Assembly (NCBI GenBank): GCA_963845425.1
Contig: CAWJSC010000017.1
Span: 124,001-188,000, forward strand
From: DATDAH01 sp963845425
GTDB lineage: Bacteria; Actinomycetota; Acidimicrobiia; Acidimicrobiales; DATDAH01
Reading direction: 5' to 3'
DNA length: 64,000 nucleotides
The translations under genes were made by a program, and so were the position numbers. Below, one piece after another: positions 57,102-64,000 of this stretch. Position 1 is the first letter of the stretch. Each line of letters starts with the position of its first letter. Under the pieces are notes generated by a model. It was not told the DNA's origin, ran no database searches, and saw only the letters and a list, made by a program, of their open reading frames with translations.

Positions 57102-57350
57102 TCACTCGACGCCGAGCTGCATCAGGATGTCGTCCCGACGCTCCTCGAACTCCTCGCTGTCCAGCTCGCCGGCGGCGTGCTGCTCGTTGATGATGCGGAA
57201 CTCCTCCATCAACGCATCGAGGTCCGGGGCTTCCTCGGTCTCGACGCCCTCTTCGTCCTTGTCCAGGCGGCGGGCGCGCTTGGCGGCCTGCTTCTCCTGG
57301 CGGGCCTTCTCGCGCTGCCGCTTGGCGAACGTCTCTCCACTTCGTGCCAT
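57102..57350 (-). CDS. small highly charged coiled-coil protein
   Basis: 82 aa. The first 35 residues are strongly basic (AKRQREKARQEKQAAKRARR), then an acidic helix (DKDEEGVETEEAPDLDALME) and a C-terminal SHOCT-like segment (AAGELDSEEFEERRDDILMQ). Function unknown; the basic part could bind RNA, which would suit its place one base after the stop of... the helicase reading starts earlier: this gene directly follows the helicase-cold-shock gene on the same transcript. A terminator follows its stop. Confidence 0.75.
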   Translation of the reverse strand: MARSGETFAKRQREKARQEKQAAKRARRLDKDEEGVETEEAPDLDALMEEFRIINEQHAAGELDSEEFEERRDDILMQLGVE

Positions 57351-57351
57351 G

Positions 57352-58719
57352 TCACACCACCCTCACGTTGCGGGCCTCGTCACCTTTTCGACCCTGGGCG
57401 ATCTCGAACGACACCTGCTCGCCCTCGTCGAGGACTCCGCCGGTCACGGTCACGTTCGTGTGGTGCACGAACAGGTCATCGCGGCCCGGCACGGCGATGA
57501 AGCCGAAGCCGCGGCGGGTGTCGAAGAACTTCACCGTACCGGTCGGGCCACCGCTTTTCCGACCACCGTGAGGGCGCTCGGCCCGGGGCCGCGGGGGCTG
57601 GGTGTCGAGGGCTCCGGGGGCCGTGATGTCGCCCGGAAGACCCAGCTTGCGCTGCATCTTGCGGTTGTCGGACAGCTCCTCGCTGCGCACGAGGGAGACC
57701 ACGACGCCGGTGGCGCCGGCCCGCGCGGTGCGGCCGGATCGATGCAGGTAGGTCTTCTCGTCCTCGGGCGGATCGAAGTGCAGCACGCAGGCCACACCGT
57801 CGACGTGGATGCCCCGGGCGGCCACGTCGGTGGCCACCAAGGCGTCCACCCGGCCCTTGACGAAGGACTCGAGGGCCCGGTCCCGCTGACCCTGGGAACG
57901 GCCGCCGTGGATGGCCGCGGCCTTCACGCCGCTCTTGGTCAGCTGCTGGGTCAGACGGTCGGCGCCGCGCCGGGTCCGGCAGAAGACGATCGTCGGGCCG
58001 GCGTCCTTGATGGCGTCGACGGCGTGGTCCTTGCGGTCCATGTGGGCCACCTTCCAGAACAGGTGCCGGGCCGTGGTGATGTCGGGCTCGACGTCACCCA
58101 CCTCGTGGCGGGTGGGGTTGTTCTGGTAGCGGTCGGTGACCACTTTGACGTCGCCGTCCAGGGTGGCCGAGAAGAGCACCGTCTGACGGTCGTCTGGGGT
58201 GGCGTCCAGCAGGCGCTTGACCGCGGGCAGGAAGCCCATGTCGGCCAGGCGGTCGGCCTCGTCGATCACGACGATCTCGATGTCGGAGAGATCGACGTCC
58301 CGGGTCTGGATCAGGTCCTCGAGGCGGCCGGGGCAGGCCACCAGCACGTCGACGCCCTTGCGCAGCGCGCTGCGCTGGCCGCCGTAGCCGACCCCGCCGT
58401 AGACCGACACGGCCCGACGCTTGCGGAGGGCGAGCAGGGGGCTGAGCTCCTTGTGGATCTGCTCGGCCAGCTCGCGGGTGGGGGACAGGACCAGGGCGCG
58501 GGGGCGACGGGGCGTGCCCTTGCCGACGCGAGCGGCCAGGGGGATGCCGAAGGCCAGCGTCTTGCCCGAGCCGGTGGGGGCGCGGCCACAGACGTCGCGT
58601 CCGGCCAGCAGATCCGGGAGGGTGGACTCCTGGATGGGGAACGGCTCGTTGATGCCCTTGTGGGCAAGGGTGCGCACGACGTCCTCGGGCACGCCGAGAT
58701 CGGCGAAGGAGGGGGACAT
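57352..58719 (-). CDS. DEAD-box RNA helicase with C-terminal cold-shock domain
   Basis: 455 aa. Helicase motifs: Q-motif in NEPFPIQESTLPDLL, motif I APTGSGKT, Ib PGRLEDLI, II VIDEADR, III SATLDG, V TDVAARGIHVDG and VI HRSGRTARAG. After a short Pro/Arg-rich linker, residues about 390-455 are a complete cold-shock (S1-like) domain: GTVKFFDTRRGFGFIAVPGR, DLFVHHTNVT, EGEQVSFEIAQGRKGDEARN. The fused domain would help bind and unwind structured RNA in the cold. Start ATG 58719 follows AGGAGC. The leader region (58720-58909) is long but shows no clear cold-box. Confidence 0.9.
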   Translation of the reverse strand: MSPSFADLGVPEDVVRTLAHKGINEPFPIQESTLPDLLAGRDVCGRAPTGSGKTLAFGIPLAARVGKGTPRRPRALVLSPTRELAEQIHKELSPLLALRKRRAVSVYGGVGYGGQRSALRKGVDVLVACPGRLEDLIQTRDVDLSDIEIVVIDEADRLADMGFLPAVKRLLDATPDDRQTVLFSATLDGDVKVVTDRYQNNPTRHEVGDVEPDITTARHLFWKVAHMDRKDHAVDAIKDAGPTIVFCRTRRGADRLTQQLTKSGVKAAAIHGGRSQGQRDRALESFVKGRVDALVATDVAARGIHVDGVACVLHFDPPEDEKTYLHRSGRTARAGATGVVVSLVRSEELSDNRKMQRKLGLPGDITAPGALDTQPPRPRAERPHGGRKSGGPTGTVKFFDTRRGFGFIAVPGRDDLFVHHTNVTVTGGVLDEGEQVSFEIAQGRKGDEARNVRVV

Positions 58720-58909
58720 GGGGGTACTGCTCCTGACTGCCCGCTTCGAGGCGGGCCGGCGCACGGGTGCGCCGCGGATCGAAACGGTGGAGAGGCGATC
58801 CAGCCGGAACGGGGGTGTATGGGGGGATGCCGTACCGGGGAGCTTCGTTGTGAACCTTGCCTCCACCCGGTGGCAGCGGCCCAGGGTATCGGCCCGGCCC
58901 CTGCCTTCC

Positions 58910-59455
58910 TCAGGTCAGGACGAGGGCGAGGATCAGCACCAGGAGACCCGTCGCCAGGACGAAGGGGGCGACCAGCGCGCTGATGCCGACCCGGATGAGC
59001 CGGGTGGGGCGCAGCGTCTGGAACAGGGCCGAGGCGGGGGCGATGCCGCCCTGGTTGAGGACCTCGACGTCAGAGCGCAGGGCCCACAGCGCCCGGCCGA
59101 GGCTCGTCACCCGGCCCAGGCCCTTCGCCTCCACGAAGTGGCGCTCGCCGGAGCCGAGCTTGACGGCCAACGTCCCCGCCGCTTCCCGCAGCTCGGCTGC
59201 GCTCACCTCGGGAAGGGCGCGCACCGGGCCCAGCGCCGAGCCGAAGCGGGCCAGGCTGAAGGGGGCGATGGCGGCGACGAAGGCGACCACGCCGGCGAAG
59301 ACCAGGGCGTCAACGGACCAGCGGTCAGCCGCGCCGACGCCCACGACGAAGGCGACGATGCCGCCGACGGCGGCCACGGCCAGGACCCGCACCGTGGCCT
59401 GGATGATCCCGACGACGGCCGCGACCCGGGCCACCACCTCGTCGAGCAGGGTCAT
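58910..59455 (-). CDS. hypothetical membrane protein
   Basis: 181 aa, family not recognised. Hydrophobic segments near residues 12-45, 49-68 and 155-180 give three or four membrane helices. The polar middle (about 80-150; GSALGPVRALPEVSAAELRE, GRALWALRSDVEVLNQGGIA) would face the cytoplasm. Preceded upstream by the 59474-59529 inverted repeats and a lipoprotein gene on the same strand. Confidence 0.68.
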   Translation of the reverse strand: MTLLDEVVARVAAVVGIIQATVRVLAVAAVGGIVAFVVGVGAADRWSVDALVFAGVVAFVAAIAPFSLARFGSALGPVRALPEVSAAELREAAGTLAVKLGSGERHFVEAKGLGRVTSLGRALWALRSDVEVLNQGGIAPASALFQTLRPTRLIRVGISALVAPFVLATGLLVLILALVLT

Positions 59456-59473
59456 GGGGTCACCGTAGGTCCG

Positions 59474-59529
59474 TTCTGGCGCCCGATCTGCCGGTCACGG
59501 CCGGGAAATCGGGCGCCAGAAGGCAGATC
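59474..59529. repeat. nested inverted repeats (14 bp and overlapping 8 bp)
   Basis: TTCTGGCGCCCGAT (59474-59487) is the exact complement of 59508-59521, with a 20-base loop. In addition GATCTGCC (59485-59492) complements GGCAGATC (59522-59529), so two hairpins compete for GAT at 59485-59487. It lies right after the lipoprotein stop and before the membrane-protein start on the minus strand. Terminator-, attenuator- or repeat-like. Confidence 0.65.
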
Positions 59530-60241
59530 AGACGTCCACGAAGAAGGTGGCGAGGGCCCGCTCGAGGGCCTCGACGTCGGCCTGCTGGGTGATCTGCACC
59601 CCGATGACGCCGTGGTAGCTCTGGTCGGGGGGCTCGAAGGCGACCCAGGCGAAGTCGGTCTCGGTACCCGCACAGTCCTCGAAGACCTCCGAGACGCCGC
59701 TGTAGGCGGGGTCGGCGTAGGGCTGGCGGCCGAGGGAGGTGCATTGACTGGCCTGCCCGGTGCTGACCGCGGTCAGGATCTCGTCGGTGGTCTGGTTGGT
59801 CTCGAGGCCCGTGGCCTGGAACTCCAGCCCGGACACGTTGTAGGTCTGGATCCACTCCTGGACGTTCGTCGAGGCGATGATGTCGGGGCCGAACAGGCCC
59901 TCGCCGCCGTCCACGTCGGTCCAGGCCGCGGGGACCTCGACGCTGAGCAGGCCGGAGTCGTCGGTGACGGTCACGTACTCGCCGTAGGTGGTGGTGTCGG
60001 TGGGGACGTCCTCCAAGTCGTCCTCGACGCTGTCGCCGAAGTCGCCGATGGCGTCGTCCCGATCGTCCTCGGCCACCTCGGTCGTGGTGGTCGTGGTCTC
60101 CTCGGGCTCGTCCTGCTCCTCGCCCTCGGTGGTGCTCGCGGTCTCGTCATCGCCGCCGCCGTCGTCACCACCACCACAGGCGGCCAACAACAGCCCGAAG
60201 ACCATCAGGAGGGCGAGCAGGCGTAGGAACGTGCGGGTCAT
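59528..60241 (-). CDS. lipoprotein of unknown function
   Basis: 237 aa. Signal peptide with lipobox LLAACGGG; then a Gly/Asp/Thr/Glu-rich low-complexity linker (residues about 25-85) typical of a stalk through the envelope. The folded part (about 85-237) has VTVTDDSGLLSVEVPAAWTD and an acidic C-terminal domain resembling small secreted proteins seen widely in actinobacteria; family not named. GGAGAGGACC precedes the ATG, and TAGGAT gives a -10 box 35 bases upstream. Divergent from the molybdopterin oxidoreductase. Confidence 0.75.
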   Translation of the reverse strand: MTRTFLRLLALLMVFGLLLAACGGGDDGGGDDETASTTEGEEQDEPEETTTTTTEVAEDDRDDAIGDFGDSVEDDLEDVPTDTTTYGEYVTVTDDSGLLSVEVPAAWTDVDGGEGLFGPDIIASTNVQEWIQTYNVSGLEFQATGLETNQTTDEILTAVSTGQASQCTSLGRQPYADPAYSGVSEVFEDCAGTETDFAWVAFEPPDQSYHGVIGVQITQQADVEALERALATFFVDV

Positions 60242-60275
60242 GGGGGGTCCTCTCCGACCGGGGACGAGCGGCGGA

Positions 60276-60303
60276 ATCCTACGCCCCGGCAGCGATCTAC
60301 GAT
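60276..60303. promoter_or_regulatory. divergent -10 boxes for lipoprotein and molybdopterin oxidoreductase
   Basis: TAGGAT on the minus strand (60281-60276) serves the lipoprotein, with a short leader. TACGAT on the plus strand (60298-60303) ends nine bases before the ATG at 60313, which has no ribosome site, so that mRNA may be leaderless. Confidence 0.45.
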
Positions 60304-60312
60304 TCCGACATC

Positions 60313-62550
60313 ATGGTGAACGACGTCACCCACCTGCGTACCTGCCCGTTGTGCGAGGCCATGTGTGGCCTCGAGGTCACCGTGCGGGACGACCACGTCT
60401 CCCTCATCCGGGCCGACCGGGAGGACGTGTGGAGCCAGGGCTACCTGTGCCCCAAGGGCACGACCCTCGGTCACCTCCACGAGGACCCCGACCGGCTGCG
60501 GGCCCCGCTGATCCGGGACGGTGACGGCTTCCGGGAGGTGAGCTGGCCGGAGGCGTTCGCCGAGGTGGAGCGCCTGCTCGCCCCGGTCCTGGCCGAGGAC
60601 GGCGTCGACGCCGTGTCCTGCTACATCGGCAACCCGACGGCGCACAACTTCTCCCTCGGCCGCTACGCCGGGGCCTTCGTGCCGATGAGCGGCATCACCC
60701 AGCTCTATTCGGCGGGCACGGTCGACCAGTGGCCCAAGAACGTGGTGGCCACGCTGCTGTACGGGGGCATGTGGGACATCCCGGTGCCGGACCTGGACCG
60801 GGCGGACTTCGTCCTCATGCTCGGGGCCAACCCGGCCGCCAGCCAGGGCAGCCTCATGGCCTGTCCGGACGTGCTCGGGCGCATCGACGCCATCCGGGAG
60901 CGGGGTGGCCGCGTCGTGGTCGTCGACCCTCGCCGCACGAAGACGGCCGACCGGGCGGGGGAGTGGGTGCCCGTCCAACCCGGTACCGACGCCCTCCTGC
61001 TGATGGCCATGGTCCAGGTGCTCTTCGCCGAGGGCCTGGTCGATCTCGCCCACCTGGCCCCCCTGGTCGACGGCGTCGACGAGGTGGCCCGGCTGGCGAC
61101 GCCCTTCACCCCGGAGGCGGTCGCGGCCGCCACCCGCGTCCCCGCGGACACCATTCGGGGCCTCGCCCGCAGCCTGGCCGCGGCCCCCGCGGGCGTCGTC
61201 TACGGGCGCATCGGCACCTGCAACCAGGAGTTCGGAACCCTGGCCTCCTGGCTGGTCGAGGTCCTGAACATCCTGACGGGCAACCTCGACCGCCCGGGTG
61301 GCTCCATGTTCGCCGACCCGGCGAGCTGGTCGATCATCTCGGTCCGGCCGCCGGACCAGGCCGACGGTTGGGCCTTCAACCGGTGGACCAGCCGGGTGCG
61401 GGGCGCGCCCGAGGTCCTGGGGCAGTACCCGGTGTCCTGCCTGGCCGAGGAGATCGCCACACCGGGTGACGGCCGCATCCGGGCGCTGGTCGTGATCGCC
61501 GGCAACCCCGTCATCTCCGCCCCCGACAGCGACCGGCTCGACGCCGCCCTGCCCCAGCTCGAGGCCATGATCTCGATCGACAACTGGCTGAACGAGACCA
61601 GTCGCCATGCCCACGTGATCCTCCCGGGGCTGTCGGCGCTCGAACAGCCCCACTACGACGACCTCCTCTGGGGCTTCGCCACCCGCAACGCGGCCAACTT
61701 CTCCGAGGCCGTCTTCCCGCCTCCGCCGGACCGGCCCGCGGAGTGGGAGATCCTCCTGCGGGTGGCGGCCATCATCGGCGGCACCGCCGCGGTCGACGTG
61801 GATGTCGAGGGCTTCGACGACGGCTACTTCATGGGGGTGGTGATGGCCAACCAGGCCCAGCCCGGCTCCCGCATCGCCGATCACGACCTGGCCGAGGTCC
61901 TCGAGGCGACGCCCGGCCGAGGCCCGGAGCGGATCCTGGACTTCGGGCTACGGGTCGGTCCCCACGGCGAGGGCTACGGGCGAGACCCCGACGGCCTGAG
62001 CCTCGCCAAGCTGCGGGAGCACCCCCACGGCATCGACCTCGGTCCGCTCGAGCCCCGCCTGCCGGGGATGCTGACCAGTCCCGGCCGACGCATCGACCTG
62101 GCCCCCGGCTACATCACCGGCGACCTCGACCGGCTGTCGGCCCGGATCGAGCGGGGCGACGAGGGCCTGGTGCTGGTCAGCCGCCGTCACCTCCGGTCCA
62201 ACAACTCCTGGATGCACAACGTGAAGGTCCTGGTGAAGGGCAAGGACCGCTGCACGCTGGAGGTCAACACCGACGACGCCGAGCGCCTCGGCCTGGTCGA
62301 CGGGGCCCGCGCCCGGATCAGCTCCGAGGCCGGCTCACTCGAGGTCCCCGTCGAGGTCACCGACACCATCACCGCCGGGGTGGTGTGCCTGCCCCACGGC
62401 TGGGGCCACGACAAGGAGGGAACCCGGCTGGCGGTGGCCCGCGAGCACGCCGGGGTCAACAACAACGTGCTGGCCCCAGGTCACCTGGTCGACGTCCTCA
62501 GCGGCAACGCCGTGGTCAACGGCATCCCCGTCGAAGTATCCGCACTCTGA
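60313..62550 (+). CDS. molybdopterin (bis-MGD) oxidoreductase, 4Fe-4S containing
   Basis: 745 aa, DMSO reductase superfamily. N-terminal cluster motif CPLCEAMCGLEV with the last Cys in GYLCPKGTTLGHL, as in formate dehydrogenase- and nitrate reductase-like enzymes. MGD contacts: MLGANPAASQGSLMACPDVL, VVVDPRRTKTADRAGEWV, IAGNPVISAPDSDRLDAALP. The final domain (about 610-740) is the molydopterin-dinucleotide-binding part (RRHLRSNNSWMHNVKVLVKG; VCLPHGWGHDKEGTRLAVAR). The usual Cys/Sec/Ser ligand region reads YSAGTVDQWPKN, so neither Cys nor Sec is evident. No signal peptide, so cytoplasmic. Substrate unknown. Confidence 0.87.
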   Translation: MVNDVTHLRTCPLCEAMCGLEVTVRDDHVSLIRADREDVWSQGYLCPKGTTLGHLHEDPDRLRAPLIRDGDGFREVSWPEAFAEVERLLAPVLAEDGVDAVSCYIGNPTAHNFSLGRYAGAFVPMSGITQLYSAGTVDQWPKNVVATLLYGGMWDIPVPDLDRADFVLMLGANPAASQGSLMACPDVLGRIDAIRERGGRVVVVDPRRTKTADRAGEWVPVQPGTDALLLMAMVQVLFAEGLVDLAHLAPLVDGVDEVARLATPFTPEAVAAATRVPADTIRGLARSLAAAPAGVVYGRIGTCNQEFGTLASWLVEVLNILTGNLDRPGGSMFADPASWSIISVRPPDQADGWAFNRWTSRVRGAPEVLGQYPVSCLAEEIATPGDGRIRALVVIAGNPVISAPDSDRLDAALPQLEAMISIDNWLNETSRHAHVILPGLSALEQPHYDDLLWGFATRNAANFSEAVFPPPPDRPAEWEILLRVAAIIGGTAAVDVDVEGFDDGYFMGVVMANQAQPGSRIADHDLAEVLEATPGRGPERILDFGLRVGPHGEGYGRDPDGLSLAKLREHPHGIDLGPLEPRLPGMLTSPGRRIDLAPGYITGDLDRLSARIERGDEGLVLVSRRHLRSNNSWMHNVKVLVKGKDRCTLEVNTDDAERLGLVDGARARISSEAGSLEVPVEVTDTITAGVVCLPHGWGHDKEGTRLAVAREHAGVNNNVLAPGHLVDVLSGNAVVNGIPVEVSAL

Positions 62551-62585
62551 CGCTCTGACCAGGAGAACTGCTGCGGAGTCGTAGC

Positions 62586-62737
62586 GGAGCAGCGCTGCCA
62601 CCAGTTCGCCGATAGCTGCCGTAGGCAGCAGGAGCCGCGCAGGCGGCGACGAGGAATAGGGAGCAGCGCTGCCAATCGTTCGCCGATAGCTGCCGTCGGA
62701 CAGCTTGGCCTCGCCGCGCAGGCGGCGACGAGAGATA
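62586..62737. repeat. two imperfect tandem copies of a 74-78 bp structured repeat
   Basis: Copy 1 (62586-62659) and copy 2 (62660-62737) share GGAGCAGCGCTGCCA, GTTCGCCGATAGCTGCCGT and CGCGCAGGCGGCGACGAG. Each unit contains a CAGCGCTG palindrome, a GCTGCC/GGCAGC-type hairpin (weakened in copy 2) and a GCCGC-GCAG-GCGGC hairpin. It fills the 193-base gap between two convergent genes and codes in no consistent frame. Possibly a REP-type dispersed repeat or a bidirectional terminator. Confidence 0.7.
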
Positions 62738-62743
62738 CAGACC

Positions 62744-63238
62744 TCAGCCGTAGCGGGCGCCGCACCGGGGCCAGTGGCCGAGGCCGGAGGCGACGCGGAC
62801 CCGTTCGGCCACCCGGGCCTGCCTCCAGGCCTCCTTCTGGTGGGGCATGCCGCTGCCGCCATAGGCCTCCCAGGTCCCCATGGAGAACTGCAGGCCGCCG
62901 TAGTGGCCGTTGCCGGTGTTGATGTGCCAGTTGCCGCCGCTCTCACAGTCGGCGACGCCCTGCCAGCGGTTCACCAGGGCCCGGCGCTGGCGGTTGACCT
63001 CGAGCTGGTACAGGTACGCCCGCAGGTTCCGGGCCTCGCGCTGGTAGGCGGTCCAGGTGTGGCCCGCGGTGCCCTGCCCGCCGAGGAACTGGCGGTGGCC
63101 GTGGTCGGCGTGCAGCCGGGCGATGTACTCAGCGTTGATCGTCGTGGCGCGGCCGGCCCCGGCGGTGCCGGCGCCGGTGGCCAGGGCCACCGCCGGCAGG
63201 GCGAGGGTCAGCAGGGTGAGCAGCACGATGCGGCGCAT
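62744..63238 (-). CDS. Rpf-like transglycosylase (resuscitation-promoting factor fold)
   Basis: 164 aa, secreted (signal MRRIVLLTLLTLALPAVALA). The C-terminal 75 residues are the Rpf lysozyme-like domain: WQGVADCESGGNWHINTGNG with the catalytic Glu in CESGG, GGLQFSMGTWEAYGGSG, and the two Cys for the domain's disulfide (ADC, RCG). The region between signal and domain is short and helical. Cuts peptidoglycan to restart growth from dormancy. ATG 63238, with AGGAGG 12 bases upstream. Two CRP-type boxes lie 213-248 bases upstream; the rest of the leader shows a CGCCG-ATAAC-CGGCG hairpin but no recognisable c-di-AMP riboswitch. Confidence 0.85.
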   Translation of the reverse strand: MRRIVLLTLLTLALPAVALATGAGTAGAGRATTINAEYIARLHADHGHRQFLGGQGTAGHTWTAYQREARNLRAYLYQLEVNRQRRALVNRWQGVADCESGGNWHINTGNGHYGGLQFSMGTWEAYGGSGMPHQKEAWRQARVAERVRVASGLGHWPRCGARYG

Positions 63239-63450
63239 GTTGTGGGGTGAGCCTCCTGGCGGCACCACCACGCGCGCGAGAAGCACGGCTGCGGGGGGAG
63301 GGAGTCGCCTGTCGGACCTGCGCTCGATGTGGTCGCGCCTGCGAATCGCCGGTTATCGGCGCACTCAGCAGGGGCCGTCGGCGCGGGCACTGTTCTTGGT
63401 CGTTGCCAACAGTGTCGTCATATTCGTCACCCAATTGAAACTTGCACCCG

Positions 63451-63486
63451 TGTGACTTGTGTCACTCACCTGTGACCGGCGTCACA
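63451..63486 (-). promoter_or_regulatory. two CRP-type boxes 20 bp apart upstream of the Rpf-like gene
   Basis: TGTGA-CTTGTG-TCACT (63451-63466) and TGTGA-CCGGCG-TCACA (63471-63486). The second is a perfect TGTGA-N6-TCACA, the first one base off. Centres are 20 bp apart, two helical turns, so two CRP dimers would bind on the same face. They lie between the stop of the MFS gene and the Rpf-like gene, both on the minus strand. Confidence 0.65.
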
Positions 63487-63490
63487 ACGC

Positions 63491-64000
63491 TCAGCCGGGA
63501 ACGGTGCGCAGCGGGGGCCCGTCGAGGGGGCAGCAGAGGTCGGCCGGGGCGGCGTCGGCCGCCTCCGGGCCGGGGCCGGTCAGCGAGACGAGGGCCACGA
63601 CACCGGAGGACGCGGCCAGCCCGCCGGCGATCAGCAGGGCGGTTTGGAAGCCCTCGGTGAAGGCCGCCGGGTCGCCGAAGTCGTCGGCCGCGATGCCGGC
63701 CAGTCCGGGTAGGGCGGCCACGGCGAGGAGGCCGGCGGTCCGAGCCACCGTGTTGTTGACGCCGGACGCGATCCCGGCGTGACGCTCGTCGGCGGAGGCC
63801 AGCACGGTGGCGGTGAGCGGGGCCACCGTGGCCACGAGGCCGAAGGCGAAGACCAGCACCGCGGGCAGGATGTCGCCGACGTAGGTCGAGCCCGCTTCGA
63901 TCCGCGACAGCCCGACGAGGCCGACCCCGGCCAGGACCGGCCCGACGGTCATCGGGATGCGGGGCCCGATGCGCTGGCTGAGGTCGGCGGCGCGGGCGGA
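63491..64000 (-). CDS. MFS transporter, DHA2-like, C-terminal part (partial)
   Basis: The last 169 residues of a major-facilitator transporter; the start lies beyond the right edge. Helices are visible (VGPVLAGVGLVGLSRIEAGS; AVLVFAFGLVATVAPLTATV; ALLIAGGLAASSGVVALVSL). The motif DERHAGIASGVNNTVARTAG is typical of 14-helix EmrB/QacA drug exporters. Ends with a short polar tail containing two adjacent Cys. Confidence 0.8.
   Translation of the reverse strand, partial: SARAADLSQRIGPRIPMTVGPVLAGVGLVGLSRIEAGSTYVGDILPAVLVFAFGLVATVAPLTATVLASADERHAGIASGVNNTVARTAGLLAVAALPGLAGIAADDFGDPAAFTEGFQTALLIAGGLAASSGVVALVSLTGPGPEAADAAPADLCCPLDGPPLRTVPG

Noticed and set aside
60313..62550. Selenocysteine-containing formate dehydrogenase
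   Set aside because: No in-frame UGA, and the expected ligand region (YSAGTVDQWPKN) has no Cys or Sec.
63239..63450. c-di-AMP (ydaO-type) riboswitch before the Rpf-like gene
   Set aside because: Rpf genes often carry one, but the conserved core segments were not found in the leader; only a small CGCCG/CGGCG hairpin is visible.

Overview
The window is very GC-rich (roughly 70 percent) and densely packed. About 50 genes lie mostly in short operons whose stops and starts overlap (ATGA, GTGA, TTGA). Three wax-ester-synthase/DGAT-like acyltransferases, an MmpL-type transporter, F420-type LLM oxidoreductases, an Rpf-like muralytic protein, lipoproteins, an LPxTG mini-protein and TAnnnT -10 boxes placed 6-8 bases before start codons all point to an actinobacterium. 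My inference is a deep-branching lineage such as Acidimicrobiia, but no ribosomal RNA gene is present to prove it. No tRNA, CRISPR array, IS element or prophage gene was seen.

Layout. 1-7.3 kb (minus strand): molybdenum hydroxylases of the xanthine dehydrogenase family (one three-subunit set and one 2Fe-2S/Mo fusion cut by the window edge), an M20 amidohydrolase, a nitrilase-family amidase and a leading cNMP-binding gene, together resembling N-heterocycle catabolism. 7.4-19 kb: a cyclic-nucleotide neighbourhood with three further cNMP-domain proteins (one alone, one fused to a patatin lipase, one fused to an MFS transporter), an MmpL exporter, and a large soluble-adenylyl-cyclase-like protein. 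19-26.9 kb: an MBL-fold/GAF protein, a WS/DGAT enzyme, a branched-chain-type solute-binding lipoprotein, a DUF4012 membrane protein and an LPxTG mini-protein. 27-29.5 kb: a complete AmmeMemoRadiSam set. 29.8-35.6 kb: alpha/beta hydrolase, WS/DGAT-like, YceI-like, an FAD oxidoreductase and a GrdB-family gene with an in-frame UGA. 35.8-41 kb: lipoprotein, then a dihydropyrimidinase/beta-ureidopropionase/LLM operon and a proline-rich secreted protein. 41-52 kb: acyl-CoA dehydrogenase, receiver-like protein, delta-9 desaturase, P1B-5 metal ATPase with hemerythrin domain, truncated hemoglobin, serine hydrolase, and a WS/DGAT-PCMT-beta-CASP operon. 52-64 kb: small membrane and DUF proteins, FKBP, DUF971, typA, a DEAD helicase fused to a cold-shock domain, a molybdopterin oxidoreductase, an Rpf-like protein and the end of an MFS transporter.

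Two regulatory themes cut across the genes. Five palindromes of the form GGG(A/C)C-N4-GNCCC (three exact, two one base off), close to the mycobacterial DosR box, lie upstream of an acyl-CoA dehydrogenase, a receiver-like protein, a truncated hemoglobin, a WS/DGAT gene and a solute-binding protein, suggesting a hypoxia/NO/redox regulon. Two CRP-type boxes 20 bp apart precede the Rpf-like gene, matching the cAMP theme set by the cyclase and the cNMP-domain genes.

Quality caveat. Many single-base frameshifts occur between 14 and 35.3 kb, plus one in the housekeeping gene typA. The protein families stay recognisable across the breaks, and some breaks compensate each other within about 100 bases. 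Uncorrected long-read errors are the likeliest cause, so apparent pseudogenes here should be treated with caution.
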